64,000 nucleotides of DNA, from contig CANFJX010000006.1 in assembly GCA_947447665.1 (NCBI GenBank), forward strand, positions 62,001 through 126,000. The letters run 5' to 3'. Position numbers and translations under genes: made by a program. The notes under the pieces are model-generated. The model had not been told where the DNA came from. It worked only from the letters and a program-made list of their open reading frames with translations, and searched no databases. The DNA comes from Bacteriovoracaceae bacterium. Its GTDB lineage: Bacteria > Bdellovibrionota > UBA1018. The first letter of the stretch is position 1, and every line of letters starts with the position of its first letter. Below are positions 1-6,849 of this stretch, piece after piece.

Positions 1-157
1 ACTCAGTGACTACCGGAGAGATAAAAAAGAGCACCGGAACCTTTAGAAGCCCAAAGGCCCTCAGGTAGAACGTATCCCGATACTTGGGTGGCACTTTTTT
101 GGCTAAAGGCCCAGCCACCCATTTGGTCAAGGACTCCGCAGCCTGATTCAAGCGCAT
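1..157 (-). CDS. N-terminal fragment of unidentified protein, possibly DUF4442-like thioesterase (cut by window edge)
   Basis: An open frame starts with ATG at 157, three bases after the stop of the basic 70-aa gene, and runs off the left edge without a stop. The visible part starts MRLNQAAESLTKW and contains the hydrophobic stretch LLKVPVLFFISPVV. The pattern of a lysine-proline followed by a hydrophobic run and a proline recalls the N-terminus of DUF4442 hotdog-fold thioesterase-like proteins, but 52 residues are too few to be sure. The tight spacing suggests co-transcription with the upstream basic protein gene. Missing from the ORF track because it is truncated. Confidence 0.45.
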   Translation of the reverse strand, partial: MRLNQAAESLTKWVAGPLAKKVPPKYRDTFYLRAFGLLKVPVLFFISPVVTE

Positions 158-160
158 GAA

Positions 161-373
161 TTACTTCTTTTTAGCTTTCTTTTTACGGAAAGCAGCCTTC
201 TTTTCAGTAGACCGCTTAGACTTTGTATCAAAGTAGGACTTCGCAACTGCGCGATCGGAATTCAACTTTAGAACGCGCTTTTTGCGTCCTTCAGCCTTCT
301 TCTTGCGTCGAGCATTCAGAAGAACACCTTTTTCTTGCTGTTTTGCGGCCGGGGTTTGTGTTTCTGTTGTCAT
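161..373 (-). CDS. Very basic small protein, function unknown
   Basis: A 70-aa protein in which more than a third of residues are Lys or Arg, with runs RRKKK and a C-terminal KKKAKKK. There is no signal peptide, membrane segment or cysteine. Such composition fits a nucleic-acid or ribosome-associated factor, but I recognise no family and it is not an obvious ribosomal protein. The frame is followed three bases later by the next start codon, so it probably leads a two-gene operon. Its regular ATG start and isolation from shadowing frames support a real gene; function is inference from charge only. Confidence 0.6.
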   Translation of the reverse strand: MTTETQTPAAKQQEKGVLLNARRKKKAEGRKKRVLKLNSDRAVAKSYFDTKSKRSTEKKAAFRKKKAKKK

Positions 374-520
374 AACTCAAAATCCTTGTTTCAAAATTTT
401 CTCGGCTTTGGACGAATGATCCCACTCCTGGTGGAACTGAACGCCTAGCCTATCGAAGTAAACTCACGTCTACCCCAAACTGATTGAGATTTCCAGCTTA
501 GATTTGCTTAAACCGTAAGC

Positions 521-2050
521 TTAGTGCTGCCGAGGGCCCCGTTCAAACGTTCGTCGGCTCTTACCGAACTTTCCTGGGCGTGAATCACCACCGCTGCGGA
601 AGTCCCCGCCGCGTCGATCCTGATCTCTGCGCGGCGATGGATAAGGTCGTGAGCCGCCATCAGAATCTGAGTTTTTTCGAATCGACGTGCGCACGATAGA
701 TAAGGTCCGTTGACCACCCTCTTCTGCTGCTGCAGCAGCAGGAGCTCGCTCCGCCGCAAAAATCTCAGGGAACAAAAGACAGAGAAATCGTCCTGCGATT
801 TCATCGACGGGCTTGCCTGTTAATTCTTGTTTCCAACTTGGATCGAGAAGTTCAATCGCTCTTGCAAAATTCACCTGAGTGCGGAAAGGCTCAAGAAGAT
901 TCCCAATCTTCTTAGTTCCAACCTCTTTACGGGTCGGAATTTTTCCTTCCTTCATTTTTCTCTGCGTAAATTTCTCAATCCTGTGAATCAGGCCGCGCTG
1001 ACTCGGAGTCACCAAGCTGACTGCAAAGCCAGACTGACCGCTTCGTGCAGTTCGACCAATTCGGTGAACGTAGGAGTCCATTTCACGCGGGATGGAGTAA
1101 TTCAAAACATGGGTAATACCCTGAACATCGAGTCCTCTCGAAGCCACATCGGTACAGACCAAGATTTTTACTTTTTTGTCTCGAAAAGATTGCATGACGC
1201 GCTCACGAGCTGACTGATCGAGATCCCCATGAAGGCAATCGACTGGATAACTCTTTCCTCGAAGGAATTGAGTCAGATCGACGACCATACTCTTGGTCTG
1301 GCAAAAAATAATTCCGTAAAAACGATCGGCTGATTCAATCAACTTACAAAGGACTTCAGGCTTATTTGACTCCTGCGTGCTGTAGTAAATTTGTTCCAGG
1401 GTCGCGGGAAGCATTTCCGTGCGATTGACCTGAACTTGCTTTGGATTTCTCAGATACTCGTCCGCTACACGTCGAACACCGGGACTCATGGTCGCTGAGA
1501 AAAGCCAAGTATTGCACATGCCTGGAGGGATCTTGCCCAAAATGAATTCTAAATCTTCTTTAAAGCCCATCGAGATCATTTCGTCCGCTTCATCCAAAAC
1601 GACCAACTCTACTTGATCTAATTTAAGGGAGCCCTTTTCGAGATGATCCACAACACGACCCGGGGTTCCGACTACGACCGCAGGACCTCTCTTAAGACCC
1701 TTTAGTTGGTCTCCGTAGCCAGTGCCTCCGTAAATCGGAAGCGCCTGAACGCCTTTAAATTTTCCAATGAGGTCAATCTGCTTAGAGACCTGGAGTGCCA
1801 ACTCACGGGTTGGACAAAGAATGATGGACTGAACTGCACGAATCGTTGGATCCAGTCGCTCAATTAAAGGAATTGCGAAAGCCGCTGTTTTCCCTGTACC
1901 GGTCGCTGCGAGCCCCAAAAAGTCGGTAGGAGCAGCAGCAAGAAGAATCGGCAAAGCTTGCGCCTGGATCGGGCTCGGAGTCGTATAACCGAGCTCCTGA
2001 ATGGCCTTAAGTAATTCTGGACTGACATTAAGTTCTTGGAAGGATTTCAA
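521..2050 (-). CDS. DEAD-box ATP-dependent RNA helicase
   Basis: A 509-aa DEAD-box helicase. In order it shows the Q motif (TTPSPIQAQALP), motif I AATGTGKTAAF, Ia PTRELA, motif II DEAD, motif III SAT, and motif VI HRIGRTARSGQSG. The RecA-like core covers roughly residues 1-370. The C-terminal 60 residues are a basic, Gly/Arg/Ser-rich tail (RRGGDFRSGGDSR), as in CsdA/DeaD-type proteins that unwind rRNA or mRNA in cold shock, ribosome assembly or RNA decay. The first codon is TTG, preceded by a GAGA-type ribosome site; no in-frame ATG is better placed. Which DEAD subfamily it belongs to (DeaD, RhlE, SrmB) cannot be fixed by eye. Confidence 0.93.
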   Translation of the reverse strand: MKSFQELNVSPELLKAIQELGYTTPSPIQAQALPILLAAAPTDFLGLAATGTGKTAAFAIPLIERLDPTIRAVQSIILCPTRELALQVSKQIDLIGKFKGVQALPIYGGTGYGDQLKGLKRGPAVVVGTPGRVVDHLEKGSLKLDQVELVVLDEADEMISMGFKEDLEFILGKIPPGMCNTWLFSATMSPGVRRVADEYLRNPKQVQVNRTEMLPATLEQIYYSTQESNKPEVLCKLIESADRFYGIIFCQTKSMVVDLTQFLRGKSYPVDCLHGDLDQSARERVMQSFRDKKVKILVCTDVASRGLDVQGITHVLNYSIPREMDSYVHRIGRTARSGQSGFAVSLVTPSQRGLIHRIEKFTQRKMKEGKIPTRKEVGTKKIGNLLEPFRTQVNFARAIELLDPSWKQELTGKPVDEIAGRFLCLLFPEIFAAERAPAAAAAEEGGQRTLSIVRTSIRKNSDSDGGSRPYPSPRRDQDRRGGDFRSGGDSRPGKFGKSRRTFERGPRQH

Positions 2051-2222
2051 AAAATTCTCTTTTCTCTTAGCCAGCCATCATGACTAGCGGGTTATCCACG
2101 GGATTGACGGTATCGTCTTATCTTTGGCTGAGAATTTGAGTTTTTTGAGACTGGCTCGCAACAGGTCGGTCGAGTCATACTTAGGTCCGAAACTTTCGAT
2201 CTCAGCGATCAATTTCGAGGCA

Positions 2223-2253
2223 ACCTAACATACATTTTATATAAATGTTAGGT
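2223..2253. promoter_or_regulatory. Perfect 9-bp inverted repeat, candidate operator
   Basis: The arms acctaacat and atgttaggt are exact reverse complements separated by a 13-bp AT-rich spacer containing tttatata. The element lies 53 bp before the flavoprotein start and in the divergent gap shared with the helicase gene. Lack of a GC-rich stem and of a U-tract argues for a protein-binding operator overlapping a promoter rather than a terminator. The regulator is unknown. Confidence 0.5.
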
Positions 2254-2305
2254 ATTTTACGAACTCCGAGCCATTTTTCATAAAAACTATGATAAGAAGC
2301 TGCCC

Positions 2306-3517
2306 ATGGATTACGGTAAGGATTATTTTGATGTGATCATCTTAGGCGGCGGCGGTGCCGGCATGATGTGTGGAATGCAAGCCGGCCAAAGAGGCCGTAA
2401 GGTACTCATTATCGATCACTCGAAAAAGATCGGTGGAAAAATTCTAATATCAGGCGGAGGACGCTGCAATTTCACTAATCTGGGCGCATCTGCAGCACAG
2501 TATGTCTCTCAGAATCCCCATTTTTGTAAGTCAGCTCTCTCTCGTTATAAACCCGAGGACTTTGTTTCTCTCGTTCGTAAACATAAGATTCCGTTTCATG
2601 AAAAAAAGTTGGGCCAACTTTTTTGCGATCGAACCGCGCAAGATATCGTCAACTTATTAAAAAAAGAATGTGAAGAAGCGGGCGTACAATTCCTTTCGGA
2701 CTGCGAGATTTCAACAGTTTCACAAAAACAGCAAAACACGCCCTCTCAAACTTTTTTTGAAGTCAAAACAATCCGTGGCACCTTCGTAAGCCCTCACTTA
2801 GTGGTGGCCACAGGAGGCTTATCCATCCCCAAAATTGGAGCTACAGGACTCGGTTATCAAATAGCTCGTCAATTTGGCCTTGCTTGCGTCGGCACAGCAC
2901 CCGCCCTGGACGGATTTACCCTTCCAGAACAAGGTCCACACTCATTTCAAGGATTATCGGGTCTGGCCGTGGACTGTACGATCTCCTCGCGTAAGATTAA
3001 ATTCAGAGAAAACATTCTCTTCACTCATGCTGGCCTGAGCGGCCCAGCTGCTCTGCAGGCTTCTCTCCACTGGGAGAAAGGTGATTCGCTTTGGGTCGAC
3101 TTTCTACCAGAAAAAGATAGCTATGCTTGGCTAGAATCTAGAAAGAGAGAAGGGAATCGAGCCCTAGCTAAAAATCTCCTCTCTGAACTCATTCCATCCC
3201 GGTTAGCCCAAAAACTTTGCGAACTTGCCTTACCCGCTGAAGAACCTCTGATACGAATCAGCGATCAGGAACTCCGAACTTTCTGCGAAAAACTCCACCA
3301 TTGGGAAATCATTCCCACCGGCACCGTAGGCTACAACAAAGCCGAGGTCACGAGGGGAGGAGTCAACACCGACGAACTCTCCTCTAAAACAATGGAGTCC
3401 AAAAAAATACCAGGACTCTACTTTGTAGGTGAGGTGATCGATGTCACAGGATGGCTAGGCGGATATAATTTTCAATGGGCCTGGGCTTCAGGATGGGCTG
3501 CCGGCCAGGTAGTTTGA
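2306..3517 (+). CDS. BaiN/HI0933-family FAD-dependent oxidoreductase
   Basis: A 403-aa flavoprotein of the HI0933/YhiN (BaiN) family. The N-terminus has the dinucleotide-binding fold IILGGGGAGMMCGMQAG, followed by the family signature GKILISGGGRCNFTN. The C-terminal FAD contact GLYFVGEVIDVTGWLGGYN is intact. Members are soluble cytoplasmic FAD enzymes often annotated as aminoacetone oxidase family; some gut relatives reduce bile-acid intermediates, and the natural substrate of most is unknown. Length is normal for the family. It is monocistronic, with a candidate operator upstream, which may mean substrate- or stress-responsive expression. Confidence 0.92.
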   Translation: MDYGKDYFDVIILGGGGAGMMCGMQAGQRGRKVLIIDHSKKIGGKILISGGGRCNFTNLGASAAQYVSQNPHFCKSALSRYKPEDFVSLVRKHKIPFHEKKLGQLFCDRTAQDIVNLLKKECEEAGVQFLSDCEISTVSQKQQNTPSQTFFEVKTIRGTFVSPHLVVATGGLSIPKIGATGLGYQIARQFGLACVGTAPALDGFTLPEQGPHSFQGLSGLAVDCTISSRKIKFRENILFTHAGLSGPAALQASLHWEKGDSLWVDFLPEKDSYAWLESRKREGNRALAKNLLSELIPSRLAQKLCELALPAEEPLIRISDQELRTFCEKLHHWEIIPTGTVGYNKAEVTRGGVNTDELSSKTMESKKIPGLYFVGEVIDVTGWLGGYNFQWAWASGWAAGQVV

Positions 3518-3577
3518 CGTCCTCCCCACTCTCCAAGCAATTCCGTGGTCTATCCGTAAGACTCCTGAGTCCACTCG

Positions 3578-3600
3578 GATCTGTCTGATTTTGACAGATC
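3578..3600. repeat. Perfect 8-bp stem-loop downstream of flavoprotein gene
   Basis: gatctgtc and gacagatc pair perfectly around a 7-nt loop, 60 bp after the flavoprotein stop and 20 bp before the small ORF. No T-run follows, so it is either a weak or factor-dependent terminator or an operator for the next frame. Confidence 0.4.
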
Positions 3601-3619
3601 GATTAATTGACGGGGTTAG

Positions 3620-3805
3620 ATGTCACCAAACAATACATCAAATAACACAAGACGCCGCACTAAAAGGAGTAGGCTTAACACCCCACCCCTGAATGAGCGA
3701 TTTTGTGGTGCATTTGATCAAGCTACAGAAACCTTAAGAGGAAAATTGCACAGAGGAGCGCTCAACATCAACTCTCAGGTTAACATCAACTCTCAGGTTA
3801 AATGA
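3620..3805 (+). CDS. Possible small basic protein with duplicated C-terminal hexapeptide
   Basis: A 61-aa frame, Asn/Arg-rich at the N-terminus (NNTSNNTRRRTKRSR) with a C-terminus made of two tandem copies of NINSQV. A GGGG stretch lies four bases before the ATG, a marginal ribosome site. No family is recognised. It ends 30 bp from the convergent bL32 stop. It could be a genuine short protein or an accidental frame in an intergenic region. Confidence 0.3.
   Translation: MSPNNTSNNTRRRTKRSRLNTPPLNERFCGAFDQATETLRGKLHRGALNINSQVNINSQVK
3764..3799. repeat. Two perfect tandem copies of an 18-bp unit
   Basis: aacatcaactctcaggtt occurs twice back to back without any mismatch. The period is a multiple of three, so the small frame over it stays open and gains a duplicated NINSQV. 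A perfect copy suggests recent slippage duplication. Confidence 0.85.
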
Positions 3806-3834
3806 GGCCAATCTCAAGTAGATTGAACGACCGA

Positions 3835-4050
3835 CTAGGCCTGAGGAGCTTGTTTCTGGCGCTTCTGGTAGCTAGCAGTGGATTCTAAGTATCGCCCACT
3901 TGCCAAAAGAGCTCGGGTAATCCGATGAGGGCGGGTTAACTCTTGATTGATTGGGCTGGTCACGACAGCAGTCACTTCCAACTTATTGCCGCTCGCAAAA
4001 CGACGCATGTTTCTTCGACTACGAGATACTTTCTTTTTCGGAGTTGCCAT
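3835..4050 (-). CDS. rpmF: Large-subunit ribosomal protein bL32, cysteine-free form
   Basis: A 71-aa basic protein. The N-terminus MATPKKKVSRSRRNMRR is the hallmark of bL32 (usual MAVPKKKTSKSRRDMRR). In the centre the expected zinc ribbon (CxxC...CxxC, with the motif LPHRVCPSCGYY) is replaced by ELTRPHRITRALLASGRYL: the PHR and GRY positions align but all cysteines are gone. It is therefore a C-minus, zinc-independent bL32. The common bacterial neighbours plsX and fabH are absent. C-minus paralogues are often used when zinc is scarce, but whether this genome has a second, C-plus copy cannot be seen here. Confidence 0.82.
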   Translation of the reverse strand: MATPKKKVSRSRRNMRRFASGNKLEVTAVVTSPINQELTRPHRITRALLASGRYLESTASYQKRQKQAPQA

Positions 4051-4112
4051 AGGTCGTATGGGATAGTTGAAATCACTAAACTTTGCAAGAAAATAAACGA
4101 AATACAGCGCCG

Positions 4113-5651
4113 TCAGTGCCTCAACAGACGATTTCGTTCGGCTAAAGCAGTGAGAAAACTCGCATAACTCCAGGCGAGATCACGGGCACCCTGCATATAA
4201 CCGCTCACCCGATTAAACTGCTCAGCAAGTGAACCATCCGCCGGGGTATGAAACTTCACCCGAGCAAAGAAGGAGTCGCCATTTTCCCGAATCCGATCGA
4301 GCAAAAGATCAAATTCAGCGCTCCCCCTCTCCAGACGAGTCCCCACCTTAAGCCATCGGTGCCCAGCAGCAGCACTCCCCAGAACAGATCGAACGTAAGG
4401 GAGATTCAACGCTGTCAACTCCACCCTGCCCTGCGCCCCCCACTCTTGAGCGATTCGGTAGTTCAGCTCGGCGTAGGCCAACGTGGACAAAACCCAGGGA
4501 TTGCCAGGTCGGTCCCCCACCGTTAAGCCATCATAAGAATCTTCTGGATACCGACCCACGGCAGTCCCCAAAACTGGATTTCGGTTCAAGAGATACTGCT
4601 CCTTGAAGGTCTCTCGCAGCTTCTCTGCAGTAGCAATAACTCGATCACTTCCAGGCGAGAGAAAAAAATCGCCTATGCTGCCGTGCAGAACCCCCAAAAT
4701 AATAGCAACATCCAGCCCACTCGACTTGTTCGAGTTACCGCCACTCCAATTTAATGTTTCGACCCAATAGCCACGGGACGCGTCCCAATGCTTTAAGATT
4801 TCAGTCTCCAACGCCTTAGCTTGCGAGCGATACCAAACCGAGGCCTTAAAGTCCCCCAGAAGGTCTGCGAGCTCAGCTCCATCCAGAAGAGATCTCCGCT
4901 GGACCATTCGCGCGTAAAAGTGCTGACCTTTAGTATCCTCCCAAAGGTCAAAACAACTGTCTTGCCAATGATGAGATACAAATTCTAAATCCGTTTTAAT
5001 CAACGAACGCCCCGGGATCAGACCATCATAAAGCCTTGATCGCACGTAGCCTTCTTGACCGCCTTCAGCCAAGAGCAATCGAGCTAGTCGAGTTAACGTA
5101 ATGGCTCGGAGTGCAGGCCCGTCGTTCTGCGGTCGCCCCCACTCACCCATAAATGCACTACCGTCGATGTTAAATTTAGGCTCGCCTTCTCCCCCAGAGA
5201 GATTGGGCGTCATTTGATTTGCTCGTGAAAACTCGACAAATTGGTCGAGAACCTTAAAGAGAAAATTTCGATCTTTAGAGTTCGATGCGCGCGCATACAA
5301 GTCGATCACCTCACTCATGACTATTGATGAGTCCCTGACCCAATGGAAAAAATAATCAGGATCCTGACGCGAGGGAGAAGCTGAAACAGCTCCGAGCGCA
5401 GCCCCCGGAGGTGAGATATTCAAGAACAATCCGTGAATCGACCTTAACGCCTGAGTCTCAAGCCAAGCCTCGAGGTCTCGGGTCGCCTCAGCGGACCTTA
5501 AATGCACCCCATGGATTTGCTCTGAAAAACCTGGGAACCGATTCACCTCTTGCGCGGTTCGCGAATCCACTCCGCCTTGCCCACAAGCAAAAACAAACCA
5601 ACTCAATGAAATAATAGATAAAGATTTTTTGAAGGATGTGGCTCCCGTCAT
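4113..5651 (-). CDS. GH15 glucoamylase, fungal-type, predicted lipoprotein
   Basis: A 512-aa glycoside hydrolase family 15 protein that would release glucose from the non-reducing ends of alpha-glucans. It resembles fungal glucoamylases: SPSRQDPDYFFHWVRDSS, WGRPQNDGPALRA, and DLWEDTKG, which holds the general acid glutamate. Near the C-terminus, SLAEQFNR then ARDLAWSYA carries the catalytic base glutamate. The N-terminus is a lipoprotein signal (WFVFAC, Cys23), so the enzyme should sit on the outer membrane or face the periplasm. The ATG has a strong AGGGGGAA ribosome site. There is no starch-binding domain. A TonB-dependent receptor lies two genes upstream, but linkage to glucan uptake is only a possibility. 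Confidence 0.88.
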   Translation of the reverse strand: MTGATSFKKSLSIISLSWFVFACGQGGVDSRTAQEVNRFPGFSEQIHGVHLRSAEATRDLEAWLETQALRSIHGLFLNISPPGAALGAVSASPSRQDPDYFFHWVRDSSIVMSEVIDLYARASNSKDRNFLFKVLDQFVEFSRANQMTPNLSGGEGEPKFNIDGSAFMGEWGRPQNDGPALRAITLTRLARLLLAEGGQEGYVRSRLYDGLIPGRSLIKTDLEFVSHHWQDSCFDLWEDTKGQHFYARMVQRRSLLDGAELADLLGDFKASVWYRSQAKALETEILKHWDASRGYWVETLNWSGGNSNKSSGLDVAIILGVLHGSIGDFFLSPGSDRVIATAEKLRETFKEQYLLNRNPVLGTAVGRYPEDSYDGLTVGDRPGNPWVLSTLAYAELNYRIAQEWGAQGRVELTALNLPYVRSVLGSAAAGHRWLKVGTRLERGSAEFDLLLDRIRENGDSFFARVKFHTPADGSLAEQFNRVSGYMQGARDLAWSYASFLTALAERNRLLRH

Positions 5652-6078
5652 GAATTCCCCCTAGTCGATGCGAATAACAAACCACACTGCTTCTCTATTT
5701 TATAAGATCGAACGACTGATTTTCCAATGGAAATAAAGATCTTAGGAATGTTTTTTTAACAAAGGATTTTAACACAATGCAAATTAGGCTAAAATCCGTT
5801 AAAAATATGAGAGCGCCTGTAGTTGAACGCTGCAATAAAAGCCAGGACCCAACATCCCCCAAACCTGTGCCAAGCGCTCTCTCCCCACCCAAAAAGAAAA
5901 AAACAGAAAGAAATATTCTAAAAATACTAACTTCTTAATTCCTTAGATCACGGACAAAACAAATCCACAACACAATAAGACATTCATTGAATTAATTGAG
6001 GGTATCACTAATTTAGTTTACAAACAAGAAAATGACAGCAACCCAAGACAGGAAGTCATTTCGCAATGGGAACTCGTG
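5652..6078. other. AT-rich 427-bp intergenic region, no convincing gene
   Basis: The longest non-coding stretch in the window lies between the yebC-family stop and the glucoamylase start, both on the minus strand. It should hold the yebC terminator and the glucoamylase promoter and leader. The only track frame (5695-5892 minus) has no recognisable content. The notable structure is the long inverted repeat described separately. Confidence 0.7.
5809..5881 (-). ncRNA. Possible structured leader or small RNA (11-bp closing stem)
   Basis: On the minus strand GAGAGCGCTTG pairs with CAGGCGCTCTC over 11 bp (one U-G wobble), enclosing about 51 nt that contain a smaller CAGG/CCTG pairing. The right arm is followed by ATATTTTTAACGG. 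It lies about 160 nt upstream of the glucoamylase start on the same strand, so it may be a 5' leader element or an independent small RNA. It matches no riboswitch I know. Confidence 0.3.
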
Positions 6079-6801
6079 TTACTTGATTGCAGTATAGACG
6101 CGATGGACGTCGTCGTGGTCATCAATGGCAACGAGAAAGTCTGAGACTTCCTTTTTCTGCTCGGGAGCCACGTCGAGTAAGTTTTTGGCGATGTAGTTCA
6201 TTTCAGAAAGGGTAACCACCCAACCCGCCTTGGCCAGATACTTACTCACTGAATCCAAATCACTGAGGTCGCAAAGAAAACGCCCCCCCACTTGGCCAGC
6301 AGGAACTTCAAAGGCTTCCAGGGGCTCAAAATTCTGTGCTCCTGCCTCGATCGCAACAGTTTCTAGATCCTGATTTTTATCTGAATGCGTGGCTTCGACC
6401 ACACCCAGGCGGTCAAACATCCAAGCAACACTCCCGATCGAGCCTAATTGGCCTTTTCGAAAAAGCACTCGAAGGTCCGCAGCGGTACGATTTTTGTTAT
6501 CGGTGAGGCATTCCACCACGACAGGAACTTGATGCGGGGCAAACCCCTCATAGGTCACCAGTTCGTACTGAACTTGACCGTCCAATAGGCCGGCGCCCTT
6601 TTTAATAGCTCGTTCAATTGTATCTCTCGGGACGGACGCCCTGCGAGCCACTTCGACAGCAGCTCTCAGCCTAGCATTGTTTTCGGGATTAGGGTCCCCA
6701 ACCTTGGCAGCGACGGTGATTTCCTTCACCAGCTTACCGATCAATGCCCCTCGTTTCGACGAGTTTTCGATCCTACCTGCGTGTTTCCATTGAGCGCCCA
6801 T
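6079..6801 (-). CDS. YebC/PmpR/TACO1-family protein
   Basis: A 240-aa member of the YebC/TACO1 family. Visible signatures are the N-terminus MGAQWKHAGRIENSSKRG (a variant of the usual MAGHSKWANIKHRK), then KLVKEITVAAKVGDPNPENN, IERAIKKGAG, YEGFAPHQVPVVVECLTDN and NRTAADLR. The C-terminus SDFLVAIDDHDDVHRVYTAI is typical. Family members are cytoplasmic; some act as DNA-binding regulators, and recent work implicates others in translation of proline-rich stretches. The altered N-terminus, close to YeeN-type or alpha/delta-proteobacterial versions, is the only oddity. The start overlaps a pair of AGAGCTCT palindromes. Confidence 0.92.
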   Translation of the reverse strand: MGAQWKHAGRIENSSKRGALIGKLVKEITVAAKVGDPNPENNARLRAAVEVARRASVPRDTIERAIKKGAGLLDGQVQYELVTYEGFAPHQVPVVVECLTDNKNRTAADLRVLFRKGQLGSIGSVAWMFDRLGVVEATHSDKNQDLETVAIEAGAQNFEPLEAFEVPAGQVGGRFLCDLSDLDSVSKYLAKAGWVVTLSEMNYIAKNLLDVAPEQKKEVSDFLVAIDDHDDVHRVYTAIK

Positions 6802-6832
6802 AGAGCTCTTTATCGCACATCTAGAGCTCTAG
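6802..6832. promoter_or_regulatory. Paired AGAGCTCT palindromes 21 bp apart before yebC-family gene
   Basis: agagctct occurs at 6802-6809 and again at 6823-6830, inside the 12-bp perfect palindrome ctagagctctag (6821-6832). The 21-bp phase is two helical turns, as for two dimers on one face of DNA. The first copy overlaps the ribosome-binding region of the yebC-family gene. Function is not known. Confidence 0.35.
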
Positions 6833-6849
6833 CTCAACCGCTTTGGGCT

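Noticed and set aside
508-804. 98-aa minus-strand ORF at the helicase 3' end
   Set aside because: Shadow of the DEAD-box helicase coding frame; no independent motif or ribosome site.
3764-3799. Short tandem repeat as a CRISPR array
   Set aside because: Only two adjacent copies without spacers, and no cas genes in the window.
5695-5892. 65-aa minus-strand frame in the intergenic gap
   Set aside because: No recognisable content, no ribosome site, and it spans the structured inverted repeat.
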